From Tupaia tana (lineage: Eukaryota; Chordata; Mammalia; Scandentia; Tupaiidae), in contig JAKSZU010000029.1 in NCBI GenBank assembly GCA_026018925.1, positions 9,089,378 through 9,153,377 of the forward strand: DNA of 64,000 nt, written 5' to 3'. The position numbers and the translations under genes were made by a program. Below are positions 1-12,320 of the stretch, piece after piece (positions within the stretch are counted from its first letter, which is position 1; every line of letters starts with the position of its first letter). The notes beneath the pieces were generated by a model. The model was not told the origin of the DNA. It saw only the letters and a list, made by a program, of their open reading frames with translations, and did no database searches.

Positions 1-725
1 ATATCTTTTTAAAATTATTCCATAAATTTTTATTTGGATTTGGTCATCGTACTTCTCTGTAACATATGATATGGTTTTTAATTTGTTTTATTTCTTCTTT
101 TTTTACATGTAATTACTGTACATCTTTACAATATACAAAATGGACTATCTAGGCATGAGTATACTGCATATTAGTCCAATCAGCAACATTACCATACATA
201 TTATCAACAATTTTCCATTTTTGTATCTATTAAATGTTTTGCTTCTTTTCCCCAATTCCCTCCATCCTGTACCCCATTGTCTACCTTCCTTCAACACTGT
301 GTCTAGTATCCTCAGTTTCCCTCCCTGAATTTATACATCCCAGTCTTTCAGTTTCTGCTTTAAAGTGCAAACATTTGGTATATATTGAGTGGGGACATAA
401 AATGCCTCTCTTTCATAGTCTGGCTTATTTCACTTAGCATTAAATCTTCCATACTTATCCACTTTCTATCAAATGCCAGGTCTCTGTTTTATGGCTGAGT
501 ATTACTCCATAGTGTATATGTACCACACTTTTTCAGTCCATTCATTTGCTCTTGGGACATTTAGGTTGATTCCATGTTTTAGTGATTGTGAATAATGCTG
601 CAATAAATGTGCAAATGCTTTTCTGACTCGGTATTTTCATATCCTTTGGGTAGATATCCAGGAGTGGAATTGCTAGAGTATATGGTAGTTCTATTTGAAG
701 ATTTTTGAAGAACCTCCAACAATAT
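1..725 (-). mobile_element. L1 LINE 3' fragment, cut by the window start
   Basis: Complement of the L1 ORF2 end and 3'UTR. The stretch at 490-580 (GAGTATTACTCCATAGTG, CCACACTTTTTCAGTCCATTC) is the reverse complement of the conserved MEYYSAI coding region. Confidence 0.85.
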
Positions 726-734
726 GGTTTTTCA

Positions 735-1060
735 AAGCATGCATGAAGTGCATATCAATCTAGTCAAACATATTACCATATGTATAATCAAATAACTTTC
801 CATTCATGTGTCACTTAAACTTTTTTTAAGCCCCTCCCATCTACCTACTACTAACCATTACCTTCCTATACAGTCTCTGGTATCTACAATTATCCTCTCT
901 GCCATTATATTTTCAAACTTCCAATTTCTCCCTTTCTTCTTAAAATTTTATTTAATCACTATACATCTTTACAGCATGCAATCCATTTTTTCCAAGCATG
1001 AATGCAGTGCATATCAAGTCAAAGATATTACCATATATTTTATTATCATCAGATAATTTT
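735..1060 (-). mobile_element. L1 3'UTR fragments (two partial copies)
   Basis: Two related 3'UTR stretches, each with a GTCAAA-ATATTACCATAT motif (near 765 and 1018). Counterpart of 10064-10420. Confidence 0.6.
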
Positions 1061-1265
1061 TCATTTTGTGTCTCACAAATGCTTTTTGTTTCTGTAAACA
1101 TCTTGGTGGGCTTCTCACCTAACCTCATCTCTTACATGATTTATAGCTTTCTTCACATCACTTAACTCTCCTGAGCCTCATTTATGCAATTATACAAACA
1201 ATTCTTAATAGTACTGAACTTATTTAAAAATTAAATGATGCAACCCATGTACATTCTGTTTTGTT

Positions 1266-1508
1266 TTATTTTTCTTTGTTTTATTATAAGGCATACACAT
1301 TGATTTCAGAGGGAGAGCCAGAGAGAGAAAAAGTGAGAAATCACCCCCAAGTTGAAATCCCTCCTCTTTCATTCTCTTCTTGGGATTTTGCACACATACA
1401 CACATATGCACAAGTCCACCATGTTTTCCAAGCCACTGGGACTCGAACTGCAGAGTCGATCATGTGGGATCCAGTCACCTTAACCAACACACCATCTGGC
1501 TGGCACAG
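1266..1508 (-). repeat. tRNA-derived SINE, old type
   Basis: Ends (5' of the element) with the complement of a B box (GGGACTCGAACTG). Shared with 10612-10838. Confidence 0.8.
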
Positions 1509-1997
1509 TCCTTATAACATTCTATCAGTCCACAGGAAATAAATGTTCTGCTTTGTTTTGTTTTGTTTTGAAGATTGCAATAGTTTTATTGATAACATCA
1601 TGTACAGGTAAAATTTCTTTTTTTTTTATTTATGTATTTTTATCATGACTAAGGTTTCACAAATGGAGGACTAATGACAATTGTTGAGTTGTGTTCTAGT
1701 TGCTTTGCCATAGGCATCATGAAGTCCAGGACTGTTGTAACTACTCAAAGTTGTATGTCAGATGAACAAGGTTCTCTGCCTTCATGGAAAGGAATAGCAA
1801 CTTTCTGAAGATACCCAGGGCTGTATCCACATGAAAATTCAATGGTTTTGTCTTTAGAGAGAACTAACAAAGAAAAGTATGTCAGCCTCCAGGGACATTT
1901 TAATTTGGGCAAAAGTGCTAACAAGATGAGCTCTGTAGTTAGCAGAGTCCCCAAAGAAGGAACAATAAAGATTACATTCATCTGACATCTTACTTGG

Positions 1998-2362
1998 TCT
2001 CTTGGGAACAGAGAATCAGCAGGGAAATTTTCCTTTCTAGCCAGACTGTGACCCACAGGGAAATCAGGTGCTCTGGAATTATAGTAACAATGGGAAAATG
2101 TCAAATGATCAGATATAGGGAGATGTAAGGATCTTTTTGTTGCTGTCCTTCAGAGGATGCAGCCTTGGGTTGGATGTGGGTTGGTTATTTTGTTTTGTTG
2201 TGCTTTGTTTTTCATGCCTTAAGTCTGGCTAGGGTATTAATGTTTGCACTTTGATGCTGTCTTGTCTTGGGACCACACTTCAGTCTCTATCATCAATCAT
2301 CCAGGGAGAAGTTCAGATCCTCACATGGAGACATTCTTGTCAGAGAGCTCATCCAGGTGAGT
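1998..2362 (+). promoter_or_regulatory. A-type OR 5' element: O/E-like site to splice donor (unit 0)
   Basis: TCTCTTGGGA (1998-2007) is a one-mismatch Olf/EBF palindrome (TCCCNNGGGA). It lies 349 bp before the donor ATCCAG|GTGAGT (exon end 2356). Conserved in all units upstream of an OR. Candidate promoter plus first non-coding exon of the gene at 4577. Confidence 0.5.
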
Positions 2363-2595
2363 CTTAGAGCCTAGTGAGTACTGCAGAAAAGATTCGCAGA
2401 GAATAGAAGTGGACAATGTTTGATGAAGTCACTTGAAGGCCAACTGGTCTTGCCCAGAGTCAAGAGGTCATCATGTTTATTTGGTTGGCCAATGGATTAA
2501 TTTGTGATTAACATATTTTATACGTAAAAAATGAAATGTTAGGGGCAGTGGGGACATGGAAGTTAAGGTTGCAGGATCTTAACATGGCCAAAAGT

Positions 2596-2721
2596 GGCAT
2601 TTCATTTCAAGGCCTGGTGTGTTGTACCAGATTCAAGTGCATGTGTGCCCAAAATTCCAAGAGGAAACTGGAAAAGACAGGATTGCAGTTTGACCATCTC
2701 CCCTGAAGGTTGATTTTCCTT

Positions 2722-2799
<78 letters not shown>

Positions 2800-2835
2800 A
2801 AGCACACATATCTTATGGGAATACAAATAAAACAA
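2596..2835 (+). repeat. SINE, old type, 5' damaged, with (CT)n
   Basis: Its pyrimidine tail has expanded into (CT)n at 2721-2793. Counterparts at 12078, 28110 and 46194. Confidence 0.75.
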
Positions 2836-3355
2836 AAGGGTCTTTTAATCTCTGCAAAGCATGCATCATTGTTGACAATTATGTGATAAGAATTTCACTT
2901 AAATTGGATGAGACCGAAGGACTAGGAGAAGTAAGATAATTCCACTAAAATTAGAACATGTGCATGGAGATTTGCAGTAAGGGGGTTAAAAATTGTGTTA
3001 TATGGTTAGAAAAGCTGTGCCCTGAAGTTTGGGCCTTTTTTAGTGAAGTTTTAGGATAAGATGTATTTGAACATGTTTCTGTATTTATTACAAAGATCAG
3101 ACCAAAGGATTGCTTCCAAATACAACCAAGCCACAGCAGTTCATAACAGACATTTCCCATATTTTCTCATATATTGAGTATAAAATGAAAAAAATAGTTT
3201 TATTGGACAGATCACAGGAAAAAACTAAAGAGCTTTTCATTGTAATGATTTCATTAGTGCTGAGGCTGAATGTAATTTGATCTTTGCTAGTCTTTTTATT
3301 TGTGTGTGTGTGCAAATCATCTTTCCAAGTTTATTTTTTATTAATACTTGCTCAG

Positions 3356-3398
3356 GGCTTCAAGAGCATTTCAGCAGTGCTAGCATCTTATTGATATT
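3356..3398 (+). other. Decayed middle exon (unit 0)
   Basis: Matches the 42-43 nt exon of the duplicons (GGGCTTCAAGAGCATTTCAG) and still follows a CAG. The acceptor tract is weaker and no donor remains. Confidence 0.35.
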
Positions 3399-3786
3399 AT
3401 TTATTCCAATCTCTCTGGACCACTTGAATCTTTCAGATCTGTTTCCCTCTCAGTGCATCTTTCTCATATCTTTCTGCTTAATTAACAGATGTTTTAATGT
3501 TTCATTAAAAACAGAGCACAGAATAGTCACTTCAAAATGCAGTTTACATATCTATGGGAAGTGTGCAAATAAAATGTTGCTGCTATATCCATGTTATCAC
3601 ATGGCCACATGAGGAACCCTCAGTGTCTTCAAGTTTCTGCATCAGCAGGCCCCCACATTCCTCAGCATCCCTAGATTTTTCATAATTTTCCTTCTTTCTC
3701 TTTCCCTCTGCAAGTCATTCACTTCCCCAGAACTCCTCACAGATACCACTGTATCTTTCCCTGGGACTCTGTTCAAATGTCAACTG

Positions 3787-4052
3787 GTGGGCCCAGCTGG
3801 TGGCATGGTGTTTAAGGCACTGGACTGCCACTTGGTTAACTGTGATTCAAGTCTTCGACCAAACAGCTTCAAAATCATGCTAGGCATGTGTGTGTGTATG
3901 TGTTCCCAAAATCCCAGGAGGAGAGTGGAGAAGAAGGACATGTGACGTGACCACACCTCTTATGTAGTGATTTCTAACTTCCCTCTCCTCTGTCTCTCTC
4001 CTCTTTAGTGAGCGTATGTGTCATATGATAAAAACCAAATACCAAAAAAATA
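3787..4052 (+). repeat. SINE, old type
   Basis: Head GGGCCCAGCTGGTGGCATGG, pyrimidine tail and AAATAAAA end. Private to unit 0. Confidence 0.85.
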
Positions 4053-4576
4053 AAAGTCACTTTGCCAGGCATTTCTGCCTGCCACCTCCAGAGAAACCTC
4101 CCATGTATACTCTCTCATAGTGTCATAACTTCATGTTCTTCAAAGCACTTATTAATATCTTACATGTTACATGATTAGTTAACTCTTTATCAAATCCTCT
4201 TACCTTATTGTCAATAAATTGTATTTTAGTTTCTCAGTGACTTATACTCGCTATCTAGATTATGCCTGAAACATGGGGTGATGGAGTATGAGAGACTCTC
4301 AAATTATATTACTCAAAAAGATGAAAGAATTTCTCAGTAAAATTGCAGAATTCATGACCTCTTTAGGAAAGGTTGAGAGTGGGACAAGAATTCTCAGCCA
4401 GAGATAGCCCAGAAGGGAAGGATGTATAAAGGGTAAAGACACAATGCACAATATGTGTAGATTAATTTAATTGACTAAAAGAATTTAAATTGTAGCATTT
4501 TAACTCTCTGGTAATACCCTTTTGAGTTCACATTCATCATTTTGCCTTTCTTTTTCCTTGCAGGCAACTCTACCAC

Positions 4577-5506
4577 ATGAAACCAGGGAATGATACAAGA
4601 ATTTCAGAATTTATTCTTCTTGGACTTTCAGAGGAACCAGAATTGGAACCCCTTATATGTGGGCTTTTCCTCTCCATGTATCTGATCACTGTGTGTGGAA
4701 ACCTGCTCGTCATCCTGGCCACCATCTCAGACTCCCACCTGCACACCCCCATGTACTTCTTCCTCTCCAACCTGTCCTTTGTAGACATGTTTCACCTCCA
4801 CCACCGTCCCAAAGATGCTGCTGAACATCCAGACACAGAGCAAGGCCATCACCTATGCAGGCTGCATTACCCAGATGTTTTTTTCATACTCTTTATAGGG
4901 TTGGATGACTTCCTCCTGACTGTGATGGCCTATGACCGGTATGTGGCCATCTGTCACCCCCTGCACTACACAGTCATTATGAACCCACAGCTCTGTGTAT
5001 TGCTGGTGCTCGTGTCCTGGATCCTGAGTGTTCTGCATTCCTTGATACAGAGCTTAATGGTGTTGCAACTGTCCTTCTGTACACACACCGAAATCTCCCA
5101 CTTTTACTGTGAACTTAATATGGTGGTCCACCTTTCCTGCTCTGATTCCTGTCTTAACGACATGTTAATGTATTCTGCAGCTGGACTGCTGGGTGGTGGG
5201 ACCCTCACTGGGATCCTTTACTCTTACTCTAAGATTGTTTCCTCCATACTTAGAATGTCATCAACTCAGGGGAAGTATAAAGCCTTTTCCACCTGTGCCT
5301 CCCATCTCTCAGTTGTCTCCTTATTTTACGGTACGAGTCTAGGAGTGTATCTGAGTGCTCTTGACAATCAAAATTCACACTCAAGTGCAACAGCCTCAGT
5401 GATGTACACTGTGGTCACACCCATGCTGAACCCTATCATCTACAGTCTGAGGAATAAAGATATAAAGAGGGCTCTGAGTGACTTACTGGGAAGGAAACCA
5501 TCATAG
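4577..5506 (+). CDS. Olfactory receptor, family 7 (7A-like), open ORF with a frame-swapped segment
   Basis: Codes for a 309-residue seven-transmembrane odorant receptor (GPCR) of the OR7 family. Visible motifs are the N-glycosylation site NDT at residues 5-7, GN in TM1 (41-42), LHTPMY (55-60), [10 protein letters not shown] in TM3/IC2, [14 protein letters not shown] in TM6 and PMLNPIIY in TM7. Compared with the two normal copies in this window, 2 bp are missing at about 4788 and 1 bp is missing in the T run at about 4879-4886. Frame is restored, but residues about 71-100 (end of TM2, first extracellular loop, start of TM3) are read in the wrong frame. The loop-1 cysteine C97, which normally pairs with C179, is lost. 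A splice acceptor (ccttgcag) ends at 4563, leaving 13 nt of 5'UTR in the coding exon. Family assignment is strong. A working receptor is doubtful despite the open frame. Confidence 0.85.
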   Translation: MKPGNDTRISEFILLGLSEEPELEPLICGLFLSMYLITVCGNLLVILATISDSHLHTPMYFFLSNLSFVDMFHLHHRPKDAAEHPDTEQGHHLCRLHYPDVFFILFIGLDDFLLTVMAYDRYVAICHPLHYTVIMNPQLCVLLVLVSWILSVLHSLIQSLMVLQLSFCTHTEISHFYCELNMVVHLSCSDSCLNDMLMYSAAGLLGGGTLTGILYSYSKIVSSILRMSSTQGKYKAFSTCASHLSVVSLFYGTSLGVYLSALDNQNSHSSATASVMYTVVTPMLNPIIYSLRNKDIKRALSDLLGRKPS

Positions 5507-6550
5507 AATAAATTGTACTGGTAGTAAAGAGCTCAAAGCTTCAGACTCAGAAATGGTGATAATTTTAACATATTATGGAAGCTGAACTTTTTCCTTGTAA
5601 TGCTCTTCACTAACTTTTGTGTCTTGTATTTCAACTTCTCTGTACAATTTAAGAACATCACCTTATTAAGTTTCCACTCTGGCTCAGAGCAGCTTTTTCC
5701 CTTTGTTCACTTTTGTATTCCATAGTTTTATTCCTAATCATAGATCAGCAATACTTGGAACACCCTTTTTATTTTATGAGTCCACATGGATCTCTAAGAA
5801 TAATTGTTTCTGTAATGATATATATACCAAGTAATTTTCCTTTTCTTCTATTATAAATAACTCTTTGTTGTACTTCCATTACAGGAATAAAATAACTATA
5901 CTCAGGACGGAATCAAAGGTAAAAAGAAAGAAATAAAACATTTAAGGGTCATAAAAATGGAAAATTATCTGTTGATAATGATGTCTACGGTAATGTCTCT
6001 CATTGGACTTGTATACAGTGTATTCATGCTGGAAAATTTCATTTTGCGTGTTGTTACGCTATACAGTTAGTGAATGTAAAAAATAAATAAAAGAAGAAAA
6101 ACTTTATTACTAAAGGAATAAAGTTATTTTCATAAATTAAGAAAAGTATAAGTGTGGTCCGTATTACATGGAAAACCTGACTTCAGGATATTCTTGTTTT
6201 GTGTTCATATTTTCTTTTTATTTCACTACCATAATTATTCCTAGTCTACAGTTTAATAGATCAATTTGGTTTATAATTTTCATTGTGTTTTCTTCTCATA
6301 TTTATGGTTTCATTTGTTCTTGACCCCAGTGTCCACAGTGCCTATGTGTGCTTATGGGAGCCAGTAAATAGTCATTAATTTTTGCCATAACTTCTTCAAT
6401 ACAGTATGGGAAGTCCTGGAAAAATTTAATGACTATCTACAGACTCACGCAGTCACATACCCATGTATTAGGTTGTTGTAAAAGTCATGATGTATTTTTT
6501 TCTATGTTTTTGTATAAAAAAAGTGTCATAATTTTCCCAACAATCCAATG
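5507..6550. other. 3' flank of OR 4577
   Basis: AT-rich sequence similar to the 3' flanks at 16220, 32960, 53640 and 62850. No gene or clear mobile element seen. Confidence 0.5.
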
Positions 6551-7011
6551 CTTCCCTACCCCCACCCTGTCCTTTGTAGACATGAGTTTTATCTTCACCA
6601 CTGTCCTAAATATGCTGATGAATATGCAGACACAGAGCAAGGCCATAACTTATGAAGGCTGCATCACCCAGATGTACTTTTTTGGTTTGGGGGCTTTTTT
6701 TTTTTTTTTTTTTTTTACGCATTTCAGGGTTAGGTGACTTTATCTAACTATATCTATCTAATCCATGATGGTCTATGACGGGTTTGGGGTCATCTATCAA
6801 CCCCTGCATTGTACAGTCACCATGAATCTTCACCTTGGGGGACCGCTGCTTCACTTTTCTCTGCTCATGAGTGTCCTTTGTCACTACATAATTTAATGGT
6901 TTTGTGGCTGGTTTTCTGTACTAACTTGAAAAGCTCTTATCATTTCTCTGAATTTATATCACTTGTCCATGTTGTTTGTTTAGATACCTACCTTTCTTTC
7001 TTTTTTTTTTT

Positions 7012-7697
7012 TTTTTTTTAAGATTTTTGCCCTTGGACATGTGCACTCACAAAAGACAACAGAGAGAGGAAAAGTGAGAACACATCTACACATTCCTTGG
7101 GGGGGATTGACACTCTGCAAAATCTTTGCTCTTCAATTCTCCTCTCAGGATTTAGGGCATACATGCACATGTGTCCAGCATGATTTTCTTTTTCTTTTCC
7201 TTTCCTTTCTTTTCTTTTATTTAACTTTATTTAATTATTTATATATTTTAAATTTCATTTTCTTTTACACAATCACAAATAATTTTCTTTTTCTTTTTTT
7301 TCTGTTTTTTGAGAGGTTTTTGGTTTTTTTTGTTGTTGTTTTTTGTTTTTGCTATAGGGAGTATACACTCGCCAGAAAGACAGAAAGAGACAGAGAGACA
7401 GAAATTGAGAAATCACCTCCCCCCCTCCCCCAGGAGTGATGGCCACACCACAATCCTTTCTCCTCCATTCTCCTCTGGGGATCCTGGGCACACATGCACA
7501 CGCACCCAGAGTGAGTTTAACAAACCAGGTCCGGGTCTTAAATCACAGTCAAATACATGGGAATCCAGCAATATAAACATTATGCCAACTGTATAATGTC
7601 CCTCCAGTGTAATTTTCTAGCCACTATCTCCAGGACTAGAACTGTGTGGCTAACTGTGGGGGTCCAGTGCTAAACTACTATGCCACCAGATGGCCCC
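7012..7697 (-). repeat. SINE, old type, split by a younger SINE
   Basis: Pieces 7012-7187 and 7598-7697 form one minus SINE (right end CCACCAGATGGCCCC). T-rich sequence and the SINE at 7305 lie between them. Confidence 0.7.
7305..7589 (-). repeat. SINE, young type, nested
   Basis: Starts TGAGAGGTTTTTGG and lies inside the older SINE 7012-7697. Confidence 0.8.
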
Positions 7698-7883
7698 TGG
7701 CCTCCTCTCTTAATGACATGATGAGTTTTACATCTGTGTAGGTGGGGGGGTAGAACTGTTTCTGGGATCCTTTGTTCTTACTCTACTTTCCCATGTGTGT
7801 GCAATCTCATCAGCTCAGAGGAAATATAAAACCTTTCCCAACTCTGCCTCTCACCTCTCAGTTGTCTCTTTATTTTATTGTAT

Positions 7884-8098
7884 AATAAAACAGAGGGAAA
7901 GAGAAAGCTAGAAGGCATCTCCTAAGAGGGATAGCATGTCCTTTATTCTACTCTTTATTCTACTCTTGGGATTTTGGGCATGGGCATATTAGCACAAGTG
8001 CCCAGTATGATTTTCAAGCTATCTGGTGTGGAAGTTGAACTGCACAGTTGGCCATGTGGGATCCAGCTGCCTTAACCACCATGCCACCAGCTGGACAT
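7884..8098 (-). repeat. SINE, old type
   Basis: Right end CCACCATGCCACCAGCTGG is the complement of the tRNA-like head. Confidence 0.75.
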
Positions 8099-8099
8099 C

Positions 8100-9090
8100 A
8101 GCCTTTATTTTGATGAGTCTTCTTAGTCCTATAGGATAAGCTATGCCTGGTGACTGAAAGTTTATTGATATAAGTTTACTGTCAATAAATAGCTGAAACA
8201 GTGTTTTTCTTTTACATCCATCCTTCATATCTACATCACTACCTTAACTGCTCTTCCTGATAATGTAGATTTTAACATATTTGCATGTTTTATTACTGGT
8301 CATGGAAATGATAATGCTAAAGTTTCTCTTTTTCAGATCAGTACCCACGGTGCCTATGATATTCCTTGCCAAGGATTAGGACAACAAAGTTAGCTTATTG
8401 AATACATATTCTGAGTATAGTCAACACATAGGACATATGTGTATTAATCCACTGGCTTAATATGGTCTGAGAATCAGTGATGACCTCAGATATGACAGAG
8501 TAACATTTTCAGTGATGGTCTGCATTACTCTGGGGTATTTGTTCACCATGAGATGCATCTACCCATTGAAGTGAGGAATCTTTGTGCCCACTTGTAAGTT
8601 TATTGATTGGAATAAATTATTTAGTGCCCTAGTCTATGTCATTTCATTGTATCATCTTGCTATTTTTGCTTAAACATTTCCAGGGCTGGTTAAAAATACG
8701 ACTATTTCCATTTTTGCAACAAACAACACTTTCAAGGTGTAAAATTTCTTGTTAAAACAATAAAATGTGGTTTCTGTAAATATTACATGATCAATTTCTT
8801 TACATCTTCATAATCCAAGATATCTTTATCATCAATTTCTTCATATGTTTTATATTCCAAGGCCTCTTTAATCTTCTCATTCAAAAGATGATTTAAATAG
8901 AGTTTGAATTTCTAGTATTTCTTCTGGGAATAGATACTTTAGATTCAAGATCACAAGTTACACCTGAAAAAATATACAAAGAAACTTCAAACATTACTGG
9001 AATATGTAGTTAACTACACATAATTATAATCTGCATTTAGAAGAGTTCTCCAGGTTATTCATGTACATTGGATATTGGAGATATTCTGGT
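8100..9090. other. Unassigned AT-rich sequence
   Basis: No ORF, SINE or L1 recognised. Not repeated elsewhere in the window. Confidence 0.45.
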
Positions 9091-9305
9091 CTAGAGTAGT
9101 CTCTCAGCCTCCCCAGTGTTAACATCCTGGTTGGATGACTGTGGTGTGAGCTCTGCTTTGCATTATAATATGTTACACAGTATCCCTGGCTTCGACCCAC
9201 TGGGTACTATCAGTAGCACCTCCTATTTTTGATAATAGAAATTTCTACAAGCATTGCGAAATTCCTCCTGGAAGCATAATCACCATGTCTGAGGACCACT
9301 GACCT
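9090..9305 (-). mobile_element. hAT-Charlie DNA transposon fossil (MER20-like)
   Basis: Diverged non-autonomous element with GACCCACTGGGTACTATCAG, AGTAGCACCTCC and a GAGGACCACTG end. Confidence 0.6.
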
Positions 9306-9375
9306 GGAGTTAAAGGACTATAAATCTTTAAAAATGATTGTATCATTTCTGTTTTTTGTTTTGTTTTATTTTGTT

Positions 9376-9628
9376 TTGAGGAGTTTTTGCTATAGGGCAC
9401 GTGTGCTCACCAGAAAGACAGAGAGACAGAAAGTGAGAAATCGCCCCCCCAGGGGGCATGGCCACACCACAATCCCTTCTCCTCCATTCTACTCTCAGGA
9501 TCTTGGGCACACATGCACACGTGCCCGGCATGAGTTTAAACCACCGGGTCCAGGACTTAAACTGCAGTCGACTACATGGGAGTTTAGTGATATAGACATT
9601 ATGGCAACTGCTAGTCCTGTTTTGTTTT
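9376..9628 (-). repeat. SINE, young type
   Basis: Complement of the CTATAGCAAAAACTCCTC end at left and of the head at right (GGCAACTGCTAGTCC). Confidence 0.88.
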
Positions 9629-9634
9629 GTTTTT

Positions 9635-9672
9635 GAGAGGTTTTTGCTATAGGGTGTGTGTGCTCACCAGGA

Positions 9673-9707
<35 letters not shown>

Positions 9708-9719
9708 AAGTGAGAAATG
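9635..9719 (-). repeat. SINE, young type, 3' part only
   Basis: GAGAGGTTTTTGCTATAGGG followed by (AG)n and GTGAGAAAT. 5'-truncated. Confidence 0.75.
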
Positions 9720-9794
9720 TATAATTTCTTATTTGCAACTAATCATTATGCTTCTCTATAGTTTCCAATATGGTTTTTGAAAGCATGCATGCAT

Positions 9795-10061
9795 GGGACC
9801 AGCAGTTAGCATAACGGCTATGTTGCTGTACTCCCATGTAGTCAACCACGGTTCGTGTCCCAGACCCAGTGGCTTAAAAGTCACGCTGGGCGCATGTGCG
9901 TGTGTGCCCAAGATCCCGAGAGGAGAACGGAGGAGAAGGGATTGTGGTGTGGCCACCCCCCCGGGGGATGATTTCTCACTTTCTGTCTCTCTGTCTCTCT
10001 TTGTCTGTCTTGCAAGCGCATGCGCCCTATAGCAAAAACCTCTCAGAAAAAAAAAAAAAAA
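9795..10061 (+). repeat. SINE, young type
   Basis: Complete, with B box GGTTCGTGTCC. 16-bp target duplication GAAAGCATGCATGCAT at 9779-9794 and 10062-10077. Confidence 0.93.
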
Positions 10062-10063
10062 GA

Positions 10064-10420
10064 AAGCATGCATGCATGCAGTGCCTGTCAGCCAAGTCAA
10101 AGATATTACCATGGACATCATCTTCAATATGTAATTTTCCACTCTTATGTCTGTTAAATGTGTTTTTATCTTTCCCAAGTCCTTCCCACCCATCCCCTAC
10201 TCATCACCACCTTCTTATATAGCCTCTGGTATCTACAATTGTCCTCCCTATATATCTTAAAATCTCCAATTTCTCTCTCTCTTTTTTAGTTACATTTAAT
10301 CACTACATCTTTATACAGTGCAAAATGGTTTATCCCAGCATGAATACAGAGCATATTAGTTAAGTCAAAGATATTATCCTATACATTATTATCTTTGGTT
10401 CATTTTTTATTTTTTTGTCT
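10064..10420 (-). mobile_element. L1 3'UTR fragments
   Basis: Sister of 735-1060, with the same paired motif. It marks where unit 0 and duplicon I correspond. Confidence 0.6.
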
Positions 10421-10611
10421 CAAAATTATTTTTTTCTATAAACAAGTGTGTGGGGTTCCCATTAAACCTCATCTCTCACTTAGTTCATAACTTTCTTCAC
10501 ATTCTTTAACCCTTCTGAGCCTCATTTATGCAAATGTAGAATGGATTTCAAATAGTACTGAAGGCATTTAAAAAACTAAGTGAAATAATTCATATAACAT
10601 TTGTTTTTGTT

Positions 10612-10838
10612 TAGTTTTATTTTGTTATTGGATATATGCACACCCTTCAGAGAAAGTGAGAGAGAGAGAAAGTGGAAGATCGCCCCCACAGCAAAATCCC
10701 TCCTATTTCATCTCTTCTTGGGATTTTGCACACACATACACACAAGCCCACCATGTTTTCTCAGCCACTGGGACTTGGACTGCACAGTTGCCCATATGGG
10801 ATCCAGTCACCTTAACCACCATGCCACCTGGCTTGCCC
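10612..10838 (-). repeat. SINE, old type
   Basis: Duplicon counterpart of 1266-1508. Confidence 0.8.
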
Positions 10839-11076
10839 ACTCATTGTAACATTATAACATCAGTCTGTGGGACATAAATGTCCCTAAGCATATCTCTTAC
10901 CATTACCAATGTTTCATAAATGGAAGACTAATGCCAACTCTTAAGCTGTGTTATAGGCCAAAAACTCCTAGCTTCTTTGTCATGAGCATCATGAAGTTCA
11001 TGACTATCATAACTACTCAAGGTTGCATAGCAGATCAACACAATTCTCTGTCATGATGGAACGGAATAGTAATTTT

Positions 11077-11333
11077 TGGGACCAGTAGTTGGCATAATGG
11101 CTATGTTGATGGACTCCCATGTAGTCGACCACAGTTCGAATCCTGGACCCAGTGGCTTAGACTCACGCCAGGTTCATGTGCCTGCATGCCCAAGATCCCA
11201 AGAGGAGAATGGAGGAGAAGGGGTTGTGGCATGGCCATCCCTCCTGGGGAGTGATTTCTTCCCTTCTGTCTCTCTGTCTCTCTCTGTCTTTCTGGAGAGC
11301 GTACGCACCCTATAGCAAAAACCTCTCAAAAAA
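11077..11333 (+). repeat. SINE, young type
   Basis: In the A-type 5' element of duplicon I only. Flanked by GGAATAGTAATTTTT and GGAATAGCAATTTTC. Confidence 0.9.
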
Positions 11334-11559
11334 AAAAAAAAGAGAAAGGGAATAGCAATTTTCAGAAGATATTAGGAGCTGTATATTTATTTACAAGTCA
11401 ACGCTTTGGTCTTCAAAGAGAATTAACAAAGGCAGGTATTTCAGACTCCAGGAGACATTTTAATTTTTGCAAAAGTTCTAACAAGATGACAGCTCTGTAC
11501 ACAGCAGAGTCCCCAAAGAAGGAATAATACAGACTGCATGTAACTGATATCTAACTTGG

Positions 11560-11902
11560 TCCTTTGGGAACAGAGAATCAACAGGAAAATTTTCCTTTCT
11601 GGGCAGACTGTGTCCCACAGGTAAATCAGGTGCTCAGGGATTATACTAACAAGATGGAAATGTGCCAAGTAAGCAGATTTAGGGAGCTGTAAGGATCTCT
11701 TTTGTTCTTGTCCACCAGAGTGAGCAACTTTGGGATGGGTGTGAAGATGTTGATGACCTAAGTCTGGATAGGGTATTGATGTTTGACACCTTGCTGCGGT
11801 CTTGTCTGGGAAATGCACTTCAGGCTCCATCATCCACCATCCAGGGAGGAGTTCAGACCCAAAAATGGAGACCTTCTTGTCAGAGACCCTATCCAGGTGA
11901 GT
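11560..11902 (+). promoter_or_regulatory. A-type OR 5' element (duplicon I)
   Basis: TCCTTTGGGA at 11560-11569, then donor ATCCAG|GTGAGT with exon end 11896 (327 bp spacing). A TTTTAATTT homeodomain-like site is at about 11459. Lies upstream of the OR at 15273. Confidence 0.55.
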
Positions 11903-12077
11903 CTTAGAGCCCAGTAACACTGCAGAAAAGGTTTACAGAGAATGGAAATGGGAAATGTTTTCTTGAAGTCATTTCAGAGATTAACCAGCCTTGCCCAGAG
12001 CCCAAAGATTGCAGTGTTTATTTGCTTGGCTGATAAATTAATTTGTAATTAATTTATTTTATTTGTTAACAAGTGAA

Positions 12078-12320
12078 GTTTTAGAGTCAGAAGGTGGCAT
12101 GGAGTTTAAGACAGCTAGAATCCATATGAGCAATTGAGCAATTTGATTCCTGGACCTGATATACCTCCCAGGTACATGTGTGTACATGCCCAAAATCCCA
12201 AGAGAAGACCAGATGAGACAGTATTGCGGTGTGACCATCCCCACTGGAGGTTGATTACTTCCTTTGAACCCCCACCACCAGTCCCTCTGGGGCAAGTGCA
12301 CATGCTCTACAGTAAAACAA
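12078..12320 (+). repeat. SINE, old type
   Basis: Shared by unit 0 and all three duplicons (2596, 28110, 46194). Confidence 0.75.

Larger units (their letters stand above)
6551..7880 (+). pseudogene. Companion OR pseudogene of unit 0 (5'-truncated)
   Basis: Decayed OR sequence 1 kb downstream of the gene at 4577. It begins around the PMYFFLSN region ([35 protein letters not shown]) and continues through a degraded DRY region to an AFSTC-like stretch near 7830. It is broken by nested SINEs at 7012-7697 and carries many frame breaks. The first 50 or so codons are absent, as in the other companion pseudogenes. Confidence 0.8.

Noticed and set aside
1745-2104. 119-codon minus-strand frame in the A-type 5' element.
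   Set aside because: The other copies of this element do not keep a matching frame, and the region is better explained as regulatory and non-coding exon sequence.
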